The translations under genes and the position numbers were made by a program. 64,000 nucleotides of DNA from Zarea fungicola (taxonomy: Eukaryota > Ascomycota > Sordariomycetes > Hypocreales > Cordycipitaceae), in contig FWCC01000177.1 of the NCBI GenBank assembly GCA_900169235.1, positions 186,001 through 250,000 on the forward strand. The letters run 5' to 3'. The notes below the pieces were generated by a model. That model was not told the origin of the DNA. It ran no database searches and saw nothing but the letters and a program-made list of their open reading frames with translations. Below, piece by piece: positions 41,831 through 53,775 of this stretch (positions are counted from its first letter, which is position 1; each line of letters begins with the position of its first letter).

Positions 41831-44800
41831 GGTGAAGCAACAAGTCGTGGGTAGACAAGTTGGTGAACTGGAGCAGGAATGGAGGTGTTAGAAGAACGAA
41901 TGATAGTCCGAGACTACGGTATGGAAGCCGGGTTGAAGGGTAGGAATGAAGAGGCAGTGACCCATGAAGAAGAGGAAAACAACGTCAAGTCGACGAGGGG
42001 GTGTAGAGAATATATATACATGGTGATGATGGGTGGGAAGCAAGAGGCAGCAGCGCTAGCCGTGAGTCTGGGAGCTATGGCCGAAATCTATCAACCAGAG
42101 TCGACGATGCTTGGGGCCCGCTTGACTAGCAGTGCCGTGGCTCCATCTGTCTGCGAGTGGGATGGCATTGTCGGCGGCTTCCATGGCCCAAGATGACCCC
42201 AAGGCGGAAGACCCATGTCCGTATTGAGCCGATGCGTGCGGTCTAGCCTCCTCAGCTTGGACCACAGTGCGGGCTGATGATGAGCATGGATGACGATTGA
42301 GTCCTGGCCATGGAGGGACAGGGGAGGCCGACGTGGATGGTGTATTATTCCGTAGCATGGGTGTATTGGTGCGAAGAATGGCCAGGGGCGGGAGGGAGTG
42401 GCACGATAATTGCCTGTCAGCCATTAATAAAGATCGGGGAGCCTCAATATCTGCCGGTCAGGCAGGCTCTACAGATCTGAGTTGAGTCCTGCCATTCATC
42501 TTGAGAATGGCAATTCAACGCTGTGGCTTTGAATATGAAGGAGGCCATCTCGGAACGAAATACATTGTTGTTGCTTGAAGCATCTCCTTTGGGGGCTTAA
42601 ATCAGCCTCTGAATTGTTCCTTTCGCAACTTGGTATAGGAAATAGTAGAGAGGGCGAGCTCTACCAGGACGGCTTTGACGGAGAATGCCATTGCATGTTT
42701 GTGCTGGTGCTGGCTACCAGAGTGAGAGCGGGCGGACGAGCTGGAAACAAGCCATGCATTGTCCGTATCCTGTTTGGGGAAAGCTCTGGGGGCGGTATCC
42801 AGCTTGCCAAGGACCCGGAGAAGAAAGGGCCCGGTGAAGGTCGACGATGGTGGATAACTAGGGTGGATGAGGTTGCAGCAATGCTGGAGCAGTTAACTAG
42901 TTGACCTAGTTTGTTTGTCGTTGGAAGAGCAGGCCAGCAGCAAGCGAGGCCAAAGATGGACCGCGAGAGCTTCGGGATCGAGTGGGCCTTGCATGGGTGG
43001 AGTCCGCAGTTGGCTTCGACTGACGGCCGACACTGTCTGTGCCACTTACCTGCAACAGCCAGTCTTGTGCACTAAATTAATATGCATTGATTGGATTTTA
43101 AACTAGCTGGCCATGATCCCTGCTAGCCGTGGTATTCCTGCAAAGTGTTGGAGTAGCTACAGCAGTCTACAGGTACTAATTGGTACACGTCTGCTGCCCA
43201 CTCTGCCGCAGGCGTGGCTTGGTCAGTTCAGGTCGTAAATTGCCCAATGTCACCTCGACCAAAAGAAACAACCTATTTCGGGCAAGTTTGCAAGTGGGAA
43301 TGAATTTTCACACTTCTTGAGAAGATAAGGAAGAAGTAAATCTACAGAATTTCTTTTGGCTCGTTGCAGGGTGGTACTCATGCGGACTTGACCTAGTAGT
43401 GCCTGGACTTACACTGATGGGTTTACCAGACCACTGGTAGCTTGCAAGCTTGTTATAAACTGACTATCAAGTACACTACCCAAGGCCACTTGGTACGCGA
43501 TGCCACCAAAGGTGCCTAGTTTACAATGGAGACGGCGAGCAAGTTTACATCTTTAGCATCCCCAAGGCAGTTTTAGTCCTGATTTACAATTGATATCACG
43601 CTGGGCAGAAACAAAGGTTGTGGAGAGGCACCAGGCGTGACAGCGAGACCGAAATACCACGGGCTGTAGGCTGGAAAATATCGTTTGGCCATTGACCCAA
43701 TTGATAGTTTTGTTGCATAGCGGTGATGCCAGGAATAGCATCTCGAATGGTAACTGGTAATCGTGAGCAATGTCAAGTAAAAAATCCCGATTGAATTGAT
43801 GGGAAAAATCCCAATGCATTGCACCAGCCTGTCTCAGCTGCTCACTATACTGGTACAAAACCTAGTACCTTTAGTGGCCGCCACCTGCAGACCAGCAGGC
43901 AACCTCGCCGCCACACAGCCTGACTATGCCCTGATACAGCGGTCTTGCAGGCCACACCTCCTCGTCAACGTGCTCTTGCCACTTCACCATGCATCCATCT
44001 CTCTTCCGGCACGGGCGGTATTCCAATCCTTGCCTCCACATTGCCAGGGCCTGTTCACGCTCTTTGGAAAAGAGAGAAAAATGTTTCCTGGCCCCCGTAA
44101 GCCATCTGCATGCACGCAGACGGGGCTGAAGATGGCGCGGTACTCAGCTCAACCGTCTGGCAGACTTTGGTAAACCTGGAGTCAACTCCAGCGCTCTGCC
44201 CGCGCATCCTGGGAGGCATATTCGAATACGGCCCTGCATAATACGGCAATGCGCCAATTTGGGCATCCACATGCACTCGCAGTAGGCCTGGGGAGATAAG
44301 GGAAAAAGAAAAGAAAGCTAGCTACGGAGTACAGTGGACGGATTATCGGCCCCCGCAGCCTCGCCCAGCAGCATGGATCAAGACCAATATGCTGCTTGTC
44401 GATATTACCATTCGGTAGGTACGGAACCCTTTGCTCTTGGTTCAGACTGTTCACTAATGATGAACGATCGCGGAACCTTGGGCGGATCGCCGACACTGAC
44501 CTCACATCCCAGCCTAGTTACTGGGCAGCTTGGCAGTTTATAGTTTCCTACCTGTTGACTACGAACTAAGCTGACTGCTAACTAACAAAGAAGCGCCAAA
44601 CCATCGGCCACCCACCTCCATCGCCGTCCAACCATTGGACCATCAACCAGGCACAGGGCAACGCTGATCCCCCAAATCCATACGGAGTCTGCTATCCAGG
44701 AACCCGAAAAACAGAGGTGGACTGTTGGTGGTGGTGTAGCGCCACACTATAAACATGTCCCAAACTCAAACGCCACGTCTATTGCCAAAACTGAGTCCTC

Positions 44801-47800
44801 CATGTGGCCAGACAATGTGTCGTCAGTGGATATTTTCTTCTTCTACCTTTTTCTGCCTTTTCTGTCTTACTTGCCTTCCTCTTCCGAACAATGATTTTCC
44901 TTTCCTATGCCATACGCGGCCGAACAATGTTGGCCGGCCTCACCCGCTCAGTCACCCACTCAGCCCAAAAGCCCGCCTGAAACATGGGATGCGCAAGGCT
45001 AGACATGCAACAACTTTCTGTGCCCGTCGGTTGCCAGCAAATCTGCCTTGGCGACCGCGATTATCCTCGTACCATCTTCATGTACGAGTTGCTCGCTACA
45101 TGGTACTGTGTGTGCTTCTCCTTGTTCCTGGCGGCGGATCGTCAATGCACCCGTAGTGTCTCACGTCCTTCCATCATGCTGACTGGCACTTTGGTTGACC
45201 CGTTGGCTGCCCACAGACTGCGAAACGAAACAAATTACAACGCAGAGGCTAGCTCGATTCATAACTACCAGTAACCAGTCCACTGACCAAACTAGTTTAT
45301 TATACCTGGTTTGCCAAGGCTTGAAAAAACTCACCCACATTGCGAGCAAGCGAGTCAATGAGCGCCATTGTAAGTTCTCCAGACAAGTATACATAGAGAA
45401 CATAACCCACAACAGCCTTTGTTGGGGGCCAGTCGCAACTATCTAGTCGGCCGCCCTCCATTGTGCTCCTCCTCCTCTCTCCACCAAGGATTTGTAAATA
45501 CAGGTAATCTCGGGAAACAAAGTCCCGCAGTCTACTCCGTAGATGACCTAAAATGGCCAAGCTAATCTTTCAGGCCGGGCCTAGATCCATCAGGGCCGGA
45601 GCCACAACGCTAGACTAGCTCCCCAAGGAGCGCGGAAACGAGCATCGAATCATCCTTGTGCAGCACTAAATTCTTTTCAGAGGGCCGCCGCGGCGTGTTG
45701 TTGTAAGCCATGGTGCACGGGGAAGGAAGTGGCCGACACTACACACAATACACTCATCCGAGAGAAGAAAAGAGGAGAGGCCCATGCCTTCACATCTCAT
45801 ACCAATATATGCACGCGTGCATACGAGCCGATGCATTGCCAGCTGAGGACGATCACTGCAACCTATAAAAGTTTTACTAACAGATTGATCAGATCTGCAT
45901 TGACTGAAGAGTCTGTTTGTCGCATCAATCCAGAAATAGCACATGGCAGGAAGAATGCAGTCTTTTCGTGCAGTAGTTGCTGGTGAGCCACGGCAGCCTT
46001 TGGAAAGCCATGTCTTGGACGGATGCAACCTCAGAAACTACCCGTCACGCCGCCCCCTGCATTTCTTTGTTGTCATTGTTCGTGAGCATTTCAGCTGCTG
46101 GCCGAGTTGGCCACAGGCATGTCATTCTTTCAAGGCTGCCCCCGGAGCATATGCATCCCTTGGCCCTCGCCCTTGCCATGCTACGTTTTCGTCGATCACT
46201 TACACTTATTGAACCGAGCCCCCATTGATCAGCACCGTCTATTACGGCACTGATTGGGAGCCCAAAGACTCCAATGCCAATCGCCGATGTTCGCTTACAT
46301 GGAAATGCAACCGTTACATGCTGGGTTTCTACTCAGTACATGACCAAAACCAATCCGGCTCCTTCATGTCCAGAAGAAACAAAATAGGGTGTATGAGTAG
46401 CAATTGTCAATTTTATCAAGGCCGTCAGGGGAAATTAATTGACCAAACCTCAAACCGTACAATTGATGCAGAGCCTGGGCCGCATGCTGAGCCCTCTCGG
46501 CGCCGCTGACCACCGTAAGAACCCCACGGCTGGTCGGGCACCAATTGTGAAGAGGTCGCCGTCACCTTGAGAATGGGATGAGCTTTGCGTAGCGGTAGAA
46601 AGCAGGAGCAACATGTCCAAATTATGCAGCCATCAATTTGAACGAGCAGCAACTGATGCAGTTGAGGCTTGCCTTTGCCCTCAAGCGACCATACGACTAC
46701 TATACGCCACAACGGGCGCCGGCATACAAAACCCCGATTGCTGGCGGCGCCACCCCCAGCCGCACCCGTGTGTTGCTCACCATATCTACGTTACCAGCCA
46801 GTACAAAATATATCCGGGTGGCTTACAGGCAGAGGGCTTTCAGCTTCTCACCGTCGCACATTATTGAAAACTTGGAAAACAAGACAAAAACATCTTTGCC
46901 AATAGACCCGTGATTGTGGGCGCGGCAGTTGAATACCAGTATGATTCAATTGCGTAAGCAGCTTCGAGCTGTTGTCTCGCTGTTTGTCTTGGTTAAAACT
47001 GCCGCCGCCATTTCTGTAGGCCGGTCTTTTTGTCTCAACAATGATGCAAGAAATGACAGAAAGGAAGAAGAAAAGCCACAACGCCTGGCCGCAACGTTAT
47101 TTTTCCGCCACTCCAAGCCTACTACCAGCCTACAACCAGTAGTTACACTTCTTGCCATTATTACTAAATCCATTTTCAACCTGATCCCTGCTCGGCTCAC
47201 TGCACTCCTTCCGCTAACCGCTGCTAAGACGCATGATTTTCAATTGACAGATCTGCCCATATGCCACTTGGAATACGAGATGATTGTTTACCAATTTAAC
47301 GACATTTCTTTTTTTCTTTTTTTCCTTTGTTCTCTCCACCCGTTACTTGTCCAAGTTGTCTTGCATTGGGAATTTGACTTCTCCACGTCATAACGTCGTC
47401 TGAGCGCCCAGCAGAGGCCATCCGACGCACAGTCAACCAGTACACATGTAGCTATTACTGAAGATAGCAAGCTGCTGGCCAAAGCACTGCGCAGAGGCCT
47501 TCATTAATTAAAAAAAAAAGCATTGTGACTGAGAAATTGTAAACCAAGATATAGATATCTTTAGCTAATCATTTACCAATCTCGGCTTTTTTGTGGCGCC
47601 AGACGACAAAGCGACGCTTTTGGCCACAAATGTCGCAGCACTATGGTATTATCATCTCCGAAATCTGACGAAATGTCAAGTTAATTCGTTGGCCAGTGTA
47701 ATGATTTCGGAAATACCCAACCCCAATTTCCTTTTCTTTTTGTCAAAATAAAGGCAACTTGCCAGCTTGGAATAGCTGCAGTTGATTTCCTGCTGGCCAG

Positions 47801-49148
47801 CTCATCCCCCCCAATATCCTTGTTCAATTTTTTCATCGGCCTTATGCCTTCTCTTCTCTCTTTAACTGAACCACCCCCTCGGCTGAATATCTTGCTCTTT
47901 TCGGTTGTGAGCAGAAAGCTGAAAATGTTTCCAATACGAGGCTCGTCATGATTTGATTTGCTACGTCTCCCACGTCTTTGTTATGCGTACTTTTTTCTTT
48001 CCTTTTTCTTTTTCTTTTTTTTTTTTCATCATCTCGATAACAGAAAAAACAAAACTAATAGTTGCTGTTCACGGATGTCGGGATGTACCTTGTTTTGCTC
48101 CCCTGTAGATCCTGAGGTGCTTCAAAGTTTGATTCACACAGAAGGATGAGAATCACACAATGCAAATGGGCTTTTTTCTTCTTCTTTTTTTTCTTGCTTT
48201 TTATTCCGTAGAAAGATTCTGTGATGCCCTTCTCAGTCAAATTGACGCGCCGTGGCCTTGGCTCAACTTACACACAGCTCAGGCTCGACTCGGCACAGCA
48301 AAATCGTGACGGCGACAATCACTATTGAGTAGAATCTTTAATGGTTAGTTTCTGTAACTGCTTTGAATTAAATGGAATATGGTCCGTATTTGGATGGGTG
48401 CCCAAGGTCAATGTAATGATTCCCTGTTGAACTTACTCCAGCCAGCAACGGCGTATATGGGCACTACAGCGAGCGACCAATGCAAGGAAACAGCTCGTTT
48501 AATCATAATGCCTGTACAGTTGCTCCCTACGGTCAACGTGGCTTGTAGGGTAGATGCCAAGCACGAATGATTTCTTGTTTGATGCAGAGCAAGTCTGGAT
48601 ACACTTGAACAGCTTGCAACCCAACTCGGAGCCAGGCTGCAATACTTCACACAACTTGGACATTTTGTCTTGGTAATTCAAAAACATGGCCAATCTATTA
48701 AGAATCGTATATAAAACTGGTGGAATTAAGAAGAAAGCCTTGTTCCAAGCTGTCAATACCTATACACATGTCTGAGCAGTATTATATACACTTCTGCAAC
48801 AAGGAGAGTAAGAATAAATATTCTAGTCAAACCATTTTTTACTTCTTTTTTTCGGTTTAATACTTAGTCTGGCTGTCCTCCTGCCTCGTGCCCAACAAAG
48901 AAAAAAGGACACTGGCAGCGATTACATGTTCAATTCTAGAGTACATCCAGTGGCAGACGTAAATAATTCCCCCCAAAATGCCCAAACGCCGTTGTGCAGA
49001 TTTCGAGGCAGCTTCCACACCCCCCCTTCTTTTTTTCCTCTCGCGCGTCTCTCGTTAAAAAAAATAAAACTAGGAAAATGAAAAACAAATGCTTTGCTAG
49101 TACCCTTCATACTATTTTTGCCTGCAAAAATCCCCTTCTCATACCACT
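41831..49148. other. 7.3 kb gene-poor region upstream of the WSC gene
   Basis: No gene with a recognisable domain or coherent exon structure is seen. The left 600 bp should be the WSC promoter and leader; the right end is the 3' flank of eIF3a. Frames of 80-130 codons at 42056-42424, 43553-43858, 46638-46913 and 46914-47393 lack family motifs and overlap other open frames. GTACTCCGTA-type motifs lie at 44323-44332 and 45532-45542. AT-rich and T-rich runs occur at about 47505-47580 and 47990-48030. Confidence 0.5.
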
Positions 49149-52100
49149 TTACTTGCGCATGTGAGGAGGAACCCACTTGCCAGAGGTACGCGATGGGGGC
49201 AGTCGCTCAGACGAGTTCGAGTCCGCCTCGGCGGCTGGTCGTCTGGGAGGAGGAGCGTCATCGCGTGCAGAGCCGCCGCGGTCCATCGGAGCCCCGCGGG
49301 GAGGAAGGTTTCTGGGAGGAGGGGTGTTGTCCGAGGACTCGCCAGAGGTCGCCTTGGCAGCCTCACGCTCACGCCAGCTGGGCTTGCCGCCAGCGAGGTT
49401 GAGACGGGGCGGGCCGCCGGCCGAAGCGGCCGAGGGAGCCGAGGGTCTATCGCGGGAGTCGGTTCGCTCCATGGTACGGGCAGACGGGGCAGCACCGCCA
49501 GCACCGGCACCGGCAGCAGCCTTGGCCGCCTCCTTCTCGCGCCAGCCACCGCCGCCAATGACGGGGGGTCTGCGAGCGTCGCTGTCGCCAGAGGGCTCGG
49601 CGGCGCCACGGAAGGGACGCTCCTTCTCGGCCCTGCGGCGGGCAAGGGCCTCTTCTTCACGACGCTGTTGGAGCGCTGCCTTCTCAAGCATCTCCTGGCG
49701 CTCGTTATCACGCTGCTCCTTGAGCTTGACGAGCTCAGCCTTGCGGGCCTCATCACGCACACGCTGCTCCTCCTTCTCACGGGCAGCGCGCTCCTCGGCC
49801 TCGCGCAGCTCTCTCTCCTTCTCCTCACGCTCGCGCTTCTCGCGCAGCTTGCGGTCGCGTACCTCCTTCTTGCGAAGAGCAATCTGCTTCTCAAGCTCAC
49901 GCTCGGCGTCACGGCGACGCTTCTCAAACTCATCACGACGACGCTCGTGCAGGTTCTCTCTGAAGGACTCATATGTGGGAACCAATCTCGTAAGGCGGTG
50001 CTTGAGCTCCACGTTGGCCTTGTGCAGCTCCTCGGCGTCCTTGAGCTTCTTGGCCGTGTTCTTATCATAGATGGAGCGATCATGGTCGCACTGCTTGTCG
50101 TAGTCTTCAGAAAGTTTCTTGGACTCCTCCTTGCGGTAGGCACGCTCGAGATGGTCGAGACGCTTGCCGGTGATGCGGAGCTTCTCCTTAACATCGTGCT
50201 TCTCACGCTCAAGTTGGTTCAGCTTGATTTCACGGAGACGGTTAGTGTCCAGATTTTCAATGTCGTCCAGATCAATCTCGAGGCGCTTGCCGTCCATCTT
50301 GAGTTCCTTAATCTGCTGCTCGACTTCAGCCCTGCGGACCTTGTCACGGTCTTCCTTGAGACGTCTGGCCTCGCGCTCGAGCTGATCATTCTTCAGACGC
50401 AGGTCTTCAGCCTCCTGAAGAGCCTGCTCCTTGAGGCGCTTCTGGCGGGCGCTCTCCTTTTCCTTGCGAGCCTGAGCCTCCGAGGCCTCCTCCTTGCGCT
50501 TCTGAATGATTTCTTTACGACCAAGGATAGCTAGGTGCTCCTTCTCGGCACCAGCCTTGGCGCGGCTGAGAGCAGCATCGCGAGCAGCGATACGCTCTTT
50601 GTTGAACTCGGGGTCAATGTAATGGCACGTAGTGAAGAGAGATCTCGCCAGGCGAGTGAGCTGAGATCGCACAATCTCAGATGGCGTGCTCTGCAGACGC
50701 TGGATAGCACCACCGTCGGCTTCAGCAGAGCCGGCAGCGGAGCCGCTCTGGCCAGCCTTGGAGGACGAGAAAATGTCGCTGTCAAAGCTGAGAACGCCGG
50801 TTGCGTGGTCCATGCGGATGGACAGGTCACCCTTCTTGTTACCGTTCATGATGAACTTCTCAATGGTGCCGCGGGTAATCTGGAAGGGCTCAGGGAACTC
50901 GGCAAGAGTCTGAACAAACTCAAGATCGACGGTGTCGTAGACTTGAGAGAGCTGCTGGAACAGGCGGGTGAGAATGACCTGCTGAAGAGGGAGAATGTAG
51001 CGCTCCATCTCGGCATCGGCACCAATCTTGGCCAGAATGGGAGAGATCTTCTGGCAGATGGACAGAGGGTGGAAGTCAACCTCGAGAATGTTGTAGAGGT
51101 CCTTGATCTCAGGGCGGACACGCTGCAGAAGGGACTTGGAGAGAGCATCGCGGAATAGGCGAGAGCGAGTGGGAGCCTGGTTCATGCCGAGCAAGTGAGT
51201 AAGACGGGAGTTCTTGTTCTTGCGGGCCTCATCAAAGTCAACCATGGCACCACGGGAGCGGGAGGTGCTGATGACGGGAATGGCGAGCGCGGACAGAAGA
51301 ACGAATGAGGCAGCCTTCTGGAGATCGGCCTCGCTGGCAGGTGGGTTGTCGGACTTCTTGCCTTGTCCAGAAGCCACGAGAACAGCCGAGTGGCGGAGAA
51401 GATTGTAGTATCTTGACCAAGCAGCAGCGTGGAAAAGGTAGTTCTCGCCGACGAGGAAGATGCGAGTAAGCTTCTCGTAGTAGTTGGCCATCATGACGTT
51501 CTTGGGGGGTCTCTTGCTGAGGTTGAGCAGTGTGTGGATGTCCTCGACACTGCGGAAAGCCTCCTGCCAGAGTTCAAGCTCGACGGCGACGTTCAGCTGC
51601 TGGAAACGAGTCTCGAGATGGCGCTGAAGTGTGTCGGCATCGTTGAGGTTGATGGCGTGCATCTGGGACGAGTACTTGGCGGCGGTCTGAACATGGTTGC
51701 GGAGAAGCTCGCAAAGTCGGCGGAACTCGGTCTTGCGGGTGTACTTGAGGCAGAAGTCGAAGGCCTGGGAAGCAGTGCTCTGATACAGAATCTCAAGGCG
51801 GGCGTTGTTGCGCAGAATATCGAGAACGGTGCGGTAAGCCTCCCAGAGGAACTTGAGCCAGGGGGTGACGATGGCACGGTCGGTACGGTCGCGGGACTGC
51901 TCGCCAGAGACAGTGGCGAGAAGGATCGACTCGGGGGTTTCGGTAGCTTCCAAGTCCTCGACGTTGGAGTCGCCGCCAGCGGTGGCCTCGAGGCTGGACT
52001 GGACTTCATCAGCCTTTTGCTGAGCTTCGGTGACCCTCTCAACGGCGAGCTGGATGAACTTCTTAAGGACCAACTATATGCGGGTTAGAAACGCGATGAC

Positions 52101-52501
52101 AACGACATCGTGGGGCAGATCGGATACGAACTTCGATGGTCGCGATATTTGTGTTTTGTGAAATATTCTTATACTGGTAGAGGGCGTCCTTGGCGAGCTT
52201 TCCCTTCTTCTGTTCGACTGAGAGTTCGACCAAGAGGACCATTACAGGCTCGAGGGATGCGATGGGGACATTTCGGGAGCGCTTGCTAGTGATGTGCTCG
52301 TGAAGCAGAGTCAGAGCCGCAGGGGGCTGGCCGACCCCGATGAGCTCGTGAGCGCGCTTCAGCACATTCTCGGGTTTTTGGTGCGGTGGAGGCGGCTGTT
52401 CAATGAAGCGCACGTTAGCATCGAGACGTAGGAGGGGTAGTGGTTGGCATGAAAGGGATAGGGGCGGGCGCGAGCGACTGGGCCGCAACTGGACGCACCA
52501 T
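49149..52501 (-). CDS. TIF32: Translation initiation factor eIF3 subunit a
   Basis: Largest scaffold subunit of eIF3, contacting the 40S subunit during initiation. Exons 52499-52501 (ATG only), 52132-52395 and 49149-52073 give 1,063 residues, the fungal norm. The N-terminal family start [19 protein letters not shown] is read directly after a 103 bp intron (ATG|gtgcgt ... gctaac ... gaacag). The PCI domain is in the middle (about 330-520, [20 protein letters not shown] region through the [10 protein letters not shown] block). A long Arg/Glu coiled-coil spectrin-like region follows (about 560-850), and the C-terminus is Arg/Pro/Asp-rich, ending KWVPPHMRK. The alternative, reading upstream without the first intron, adds about 60 residues not seen in the family. 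It is divergent from the RS-Hub1 gene. Confidence 0.95.
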
Positions 52502-53172
52502 GATGGGCAACCTCCTCTGTGTGATTGCTTCGACGGGTAGAGGAGAAGTTGGAGTTGTGAGTTGCCGTCGCGAGCCAAGGGTTGTCGATAAATGGGCTCT
52601 GGCGTGGCACTCTTTGCTTGAAGCCTAGCTCTGGATCGAATTTTTCAATTTCGTGTGTGGACGCTATCCGAGCACTGAGGGGCTACAAAGCGCGGCGGGT
52701 CACGTGTTTTATTTGTTAGGTCATCCACTCGATGACTCCCAACTTGGGACCAAGACATTTCAGACTGATATTTGGGATGGGATAGTTTGGGAACGGATGT
52801 TCTATTTTTGGGGACTCGTGTCTTTAAGAATCAACTGCTTATCAGGGACAGTGTTGCAAAACAGGTACCGATGCGTCTCCTCGTTCGCTCATTCAACACT
52901 CTGCCAGTGTGTAAGAAGACGGCCCAAAGTTGAACTTGAGCGCAAGACTTGTTCAAATTACCAACTAGACGCCTTTAATATAGACTCTCGTAATTCTGGA
53001 AATTTCAATTGTAAAAACAAGATTGGTGTTTCGTTATACAAAGTGCAGCATAACCACCTGACAATCGATAACGTCACGTGATCTGTAAACATTTCTACCT
53101 TGAGCTTCTAGAGCTGCGTAACAAACCGAGATTGCGAACCTGTACTCCAAATCACAGGAGCTATCCACAGCC
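52502..53172. promoter_or_regulatory. Divergent promoter, eIF3a / RS-Hub1 gene
   Basis: 671 bp between divergent starts, carrying both promoters. Cacgtg/cacgtga boxes lie at about 52700 and 53075; these are E-box-like but unproven. No gene is seen. Confidence 0.45.
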
Positions 53173-53775
53173 ATGGTCGACTCCTCGCGGCAGAGGTCTC
53201 GCTCGAGATCACCGCGACGTGCTCCCAAGGGAAGCGGCGGATTCAGATGGAAAGACAAAAAGCCAGCCGATGGTCGTGATGACCGTACAGACAGCCGACG
53301 GGACGACAGGAGGGACGACAGACGTGGTGATCGCCAGGATTACCGTGGAGGGCGCGACCGAGATGTTCGGGATCGCTACCGAGACCGCGATGACTATCGG
53401 AACCGTGACCGTTCCCCTCGTCGCGATGAAGGTCGCCGCCATAGCCCCGACTCCAAGCTCCGTGACAAGCGAGACGACGAGGGCAAAAAGGAGAAGAAGG
53501 AGAAGAAGGCCAAAAAGGCAGCCTCTTTAGCCGGCAAGGAACTTATTGTGGTGAATATCAATGACCGACTTGGTACCAAGACTGCAGTGCCTTGTCTGCC
53601 AGACGACACTATCGGGCAGCTGAAGCTCATGATTGCGGCTCGCATCGGACGAGAGCCTGGCCAAATCATGCTGCGCCGTCAAGGAGAGCGGCCATTTAAA
53701 GATGCAATTAGCTTGGCCGACTATGGCATCTCAAACGGGGTCCAGCTTGATCTTGAAATCGACACTGGAGACTGA
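53173..53775 (+). CDS. RS/RD-rich protein with C-terminal Hub1/UBL5 domain
   Basis: Intronless, 200 residues. Residues 1-105 are dominated by Arg, Asp and Ser (RSRSRSPRR, DRRDDRRGDR, RDRYRDRDDYRNRDRSPRRD), then a Lys/Glu stretch. From about 120 to the end it aligns by eye with the ubiquitin-like splicing modifier Hub1/UBL5: IVVNINDRLGTKTAVPCLP, DDTIGQLKLMIAARIGREPG, PFKDAISLADYGISNGVQLD. Free Hub1 is only about 73 residues and ends in a double Tyr; here the end is EIDTGD, so the usual C-terminus is missing. Hub1 binds HIND motifs in Snu66/Prp38 and activates Prp5. The RS extension would place it in speckles or the spliceosome; that is inference. Start: first ATG of the frame, with no upstream in-frame alternative. 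Confidence 0.87.
   Translation: MVDSSRQRSRSRSPRRAPKGSGGFRWKDKKPADGRDDRTDSRRDDRRDDRRGDRQDYRGGRDRDVRDRYRDRDDYRNRDRSPRRDEGRRHSPDSKLRDKRDDEGKKEKKEKKAKKAASLAGKELIVVNINDRLGTKTAVPCLPDDTIGQLKLMIAARIGREPGQIMLRRQGERPFKDAISLADYGISNGVQLDLEIDTGD

Noticed and set aside
43553..43858. 101-codon minus-strand frame that looks somewhat protein-like
   Set aside because: No family recognised, no flanking exons with consistent phase, and an overlapping open frame in another register. A BLASTP hit with conserved length would reopen it.
46638..46913. 91-codon plus-strand frame (three overlapping open registers)
   Set aside because: Three registers are open at once over the same bases, which argues for chance absence of stops.
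49161..50534. 457-codon plus-strand frame opposite eIF3a
   Set aside because: Antisense of the coiled-coil region; composition is a mirror of Glu/Arg/Lys codons.
50535..51158. 207-codon plus-strand frame opposite eIF3a
   Set aside because: Antisense to the PCI domain; no independent motif or promoter context.
52396..52578. eIF3a start upstream at 52578 without the first intron
   Set aside because: Adds about 60 residues of Ser/Pro/Arg sequence not found in the family, whereas ATG|gtgcgt with a gctaac branch gives the canonical start.
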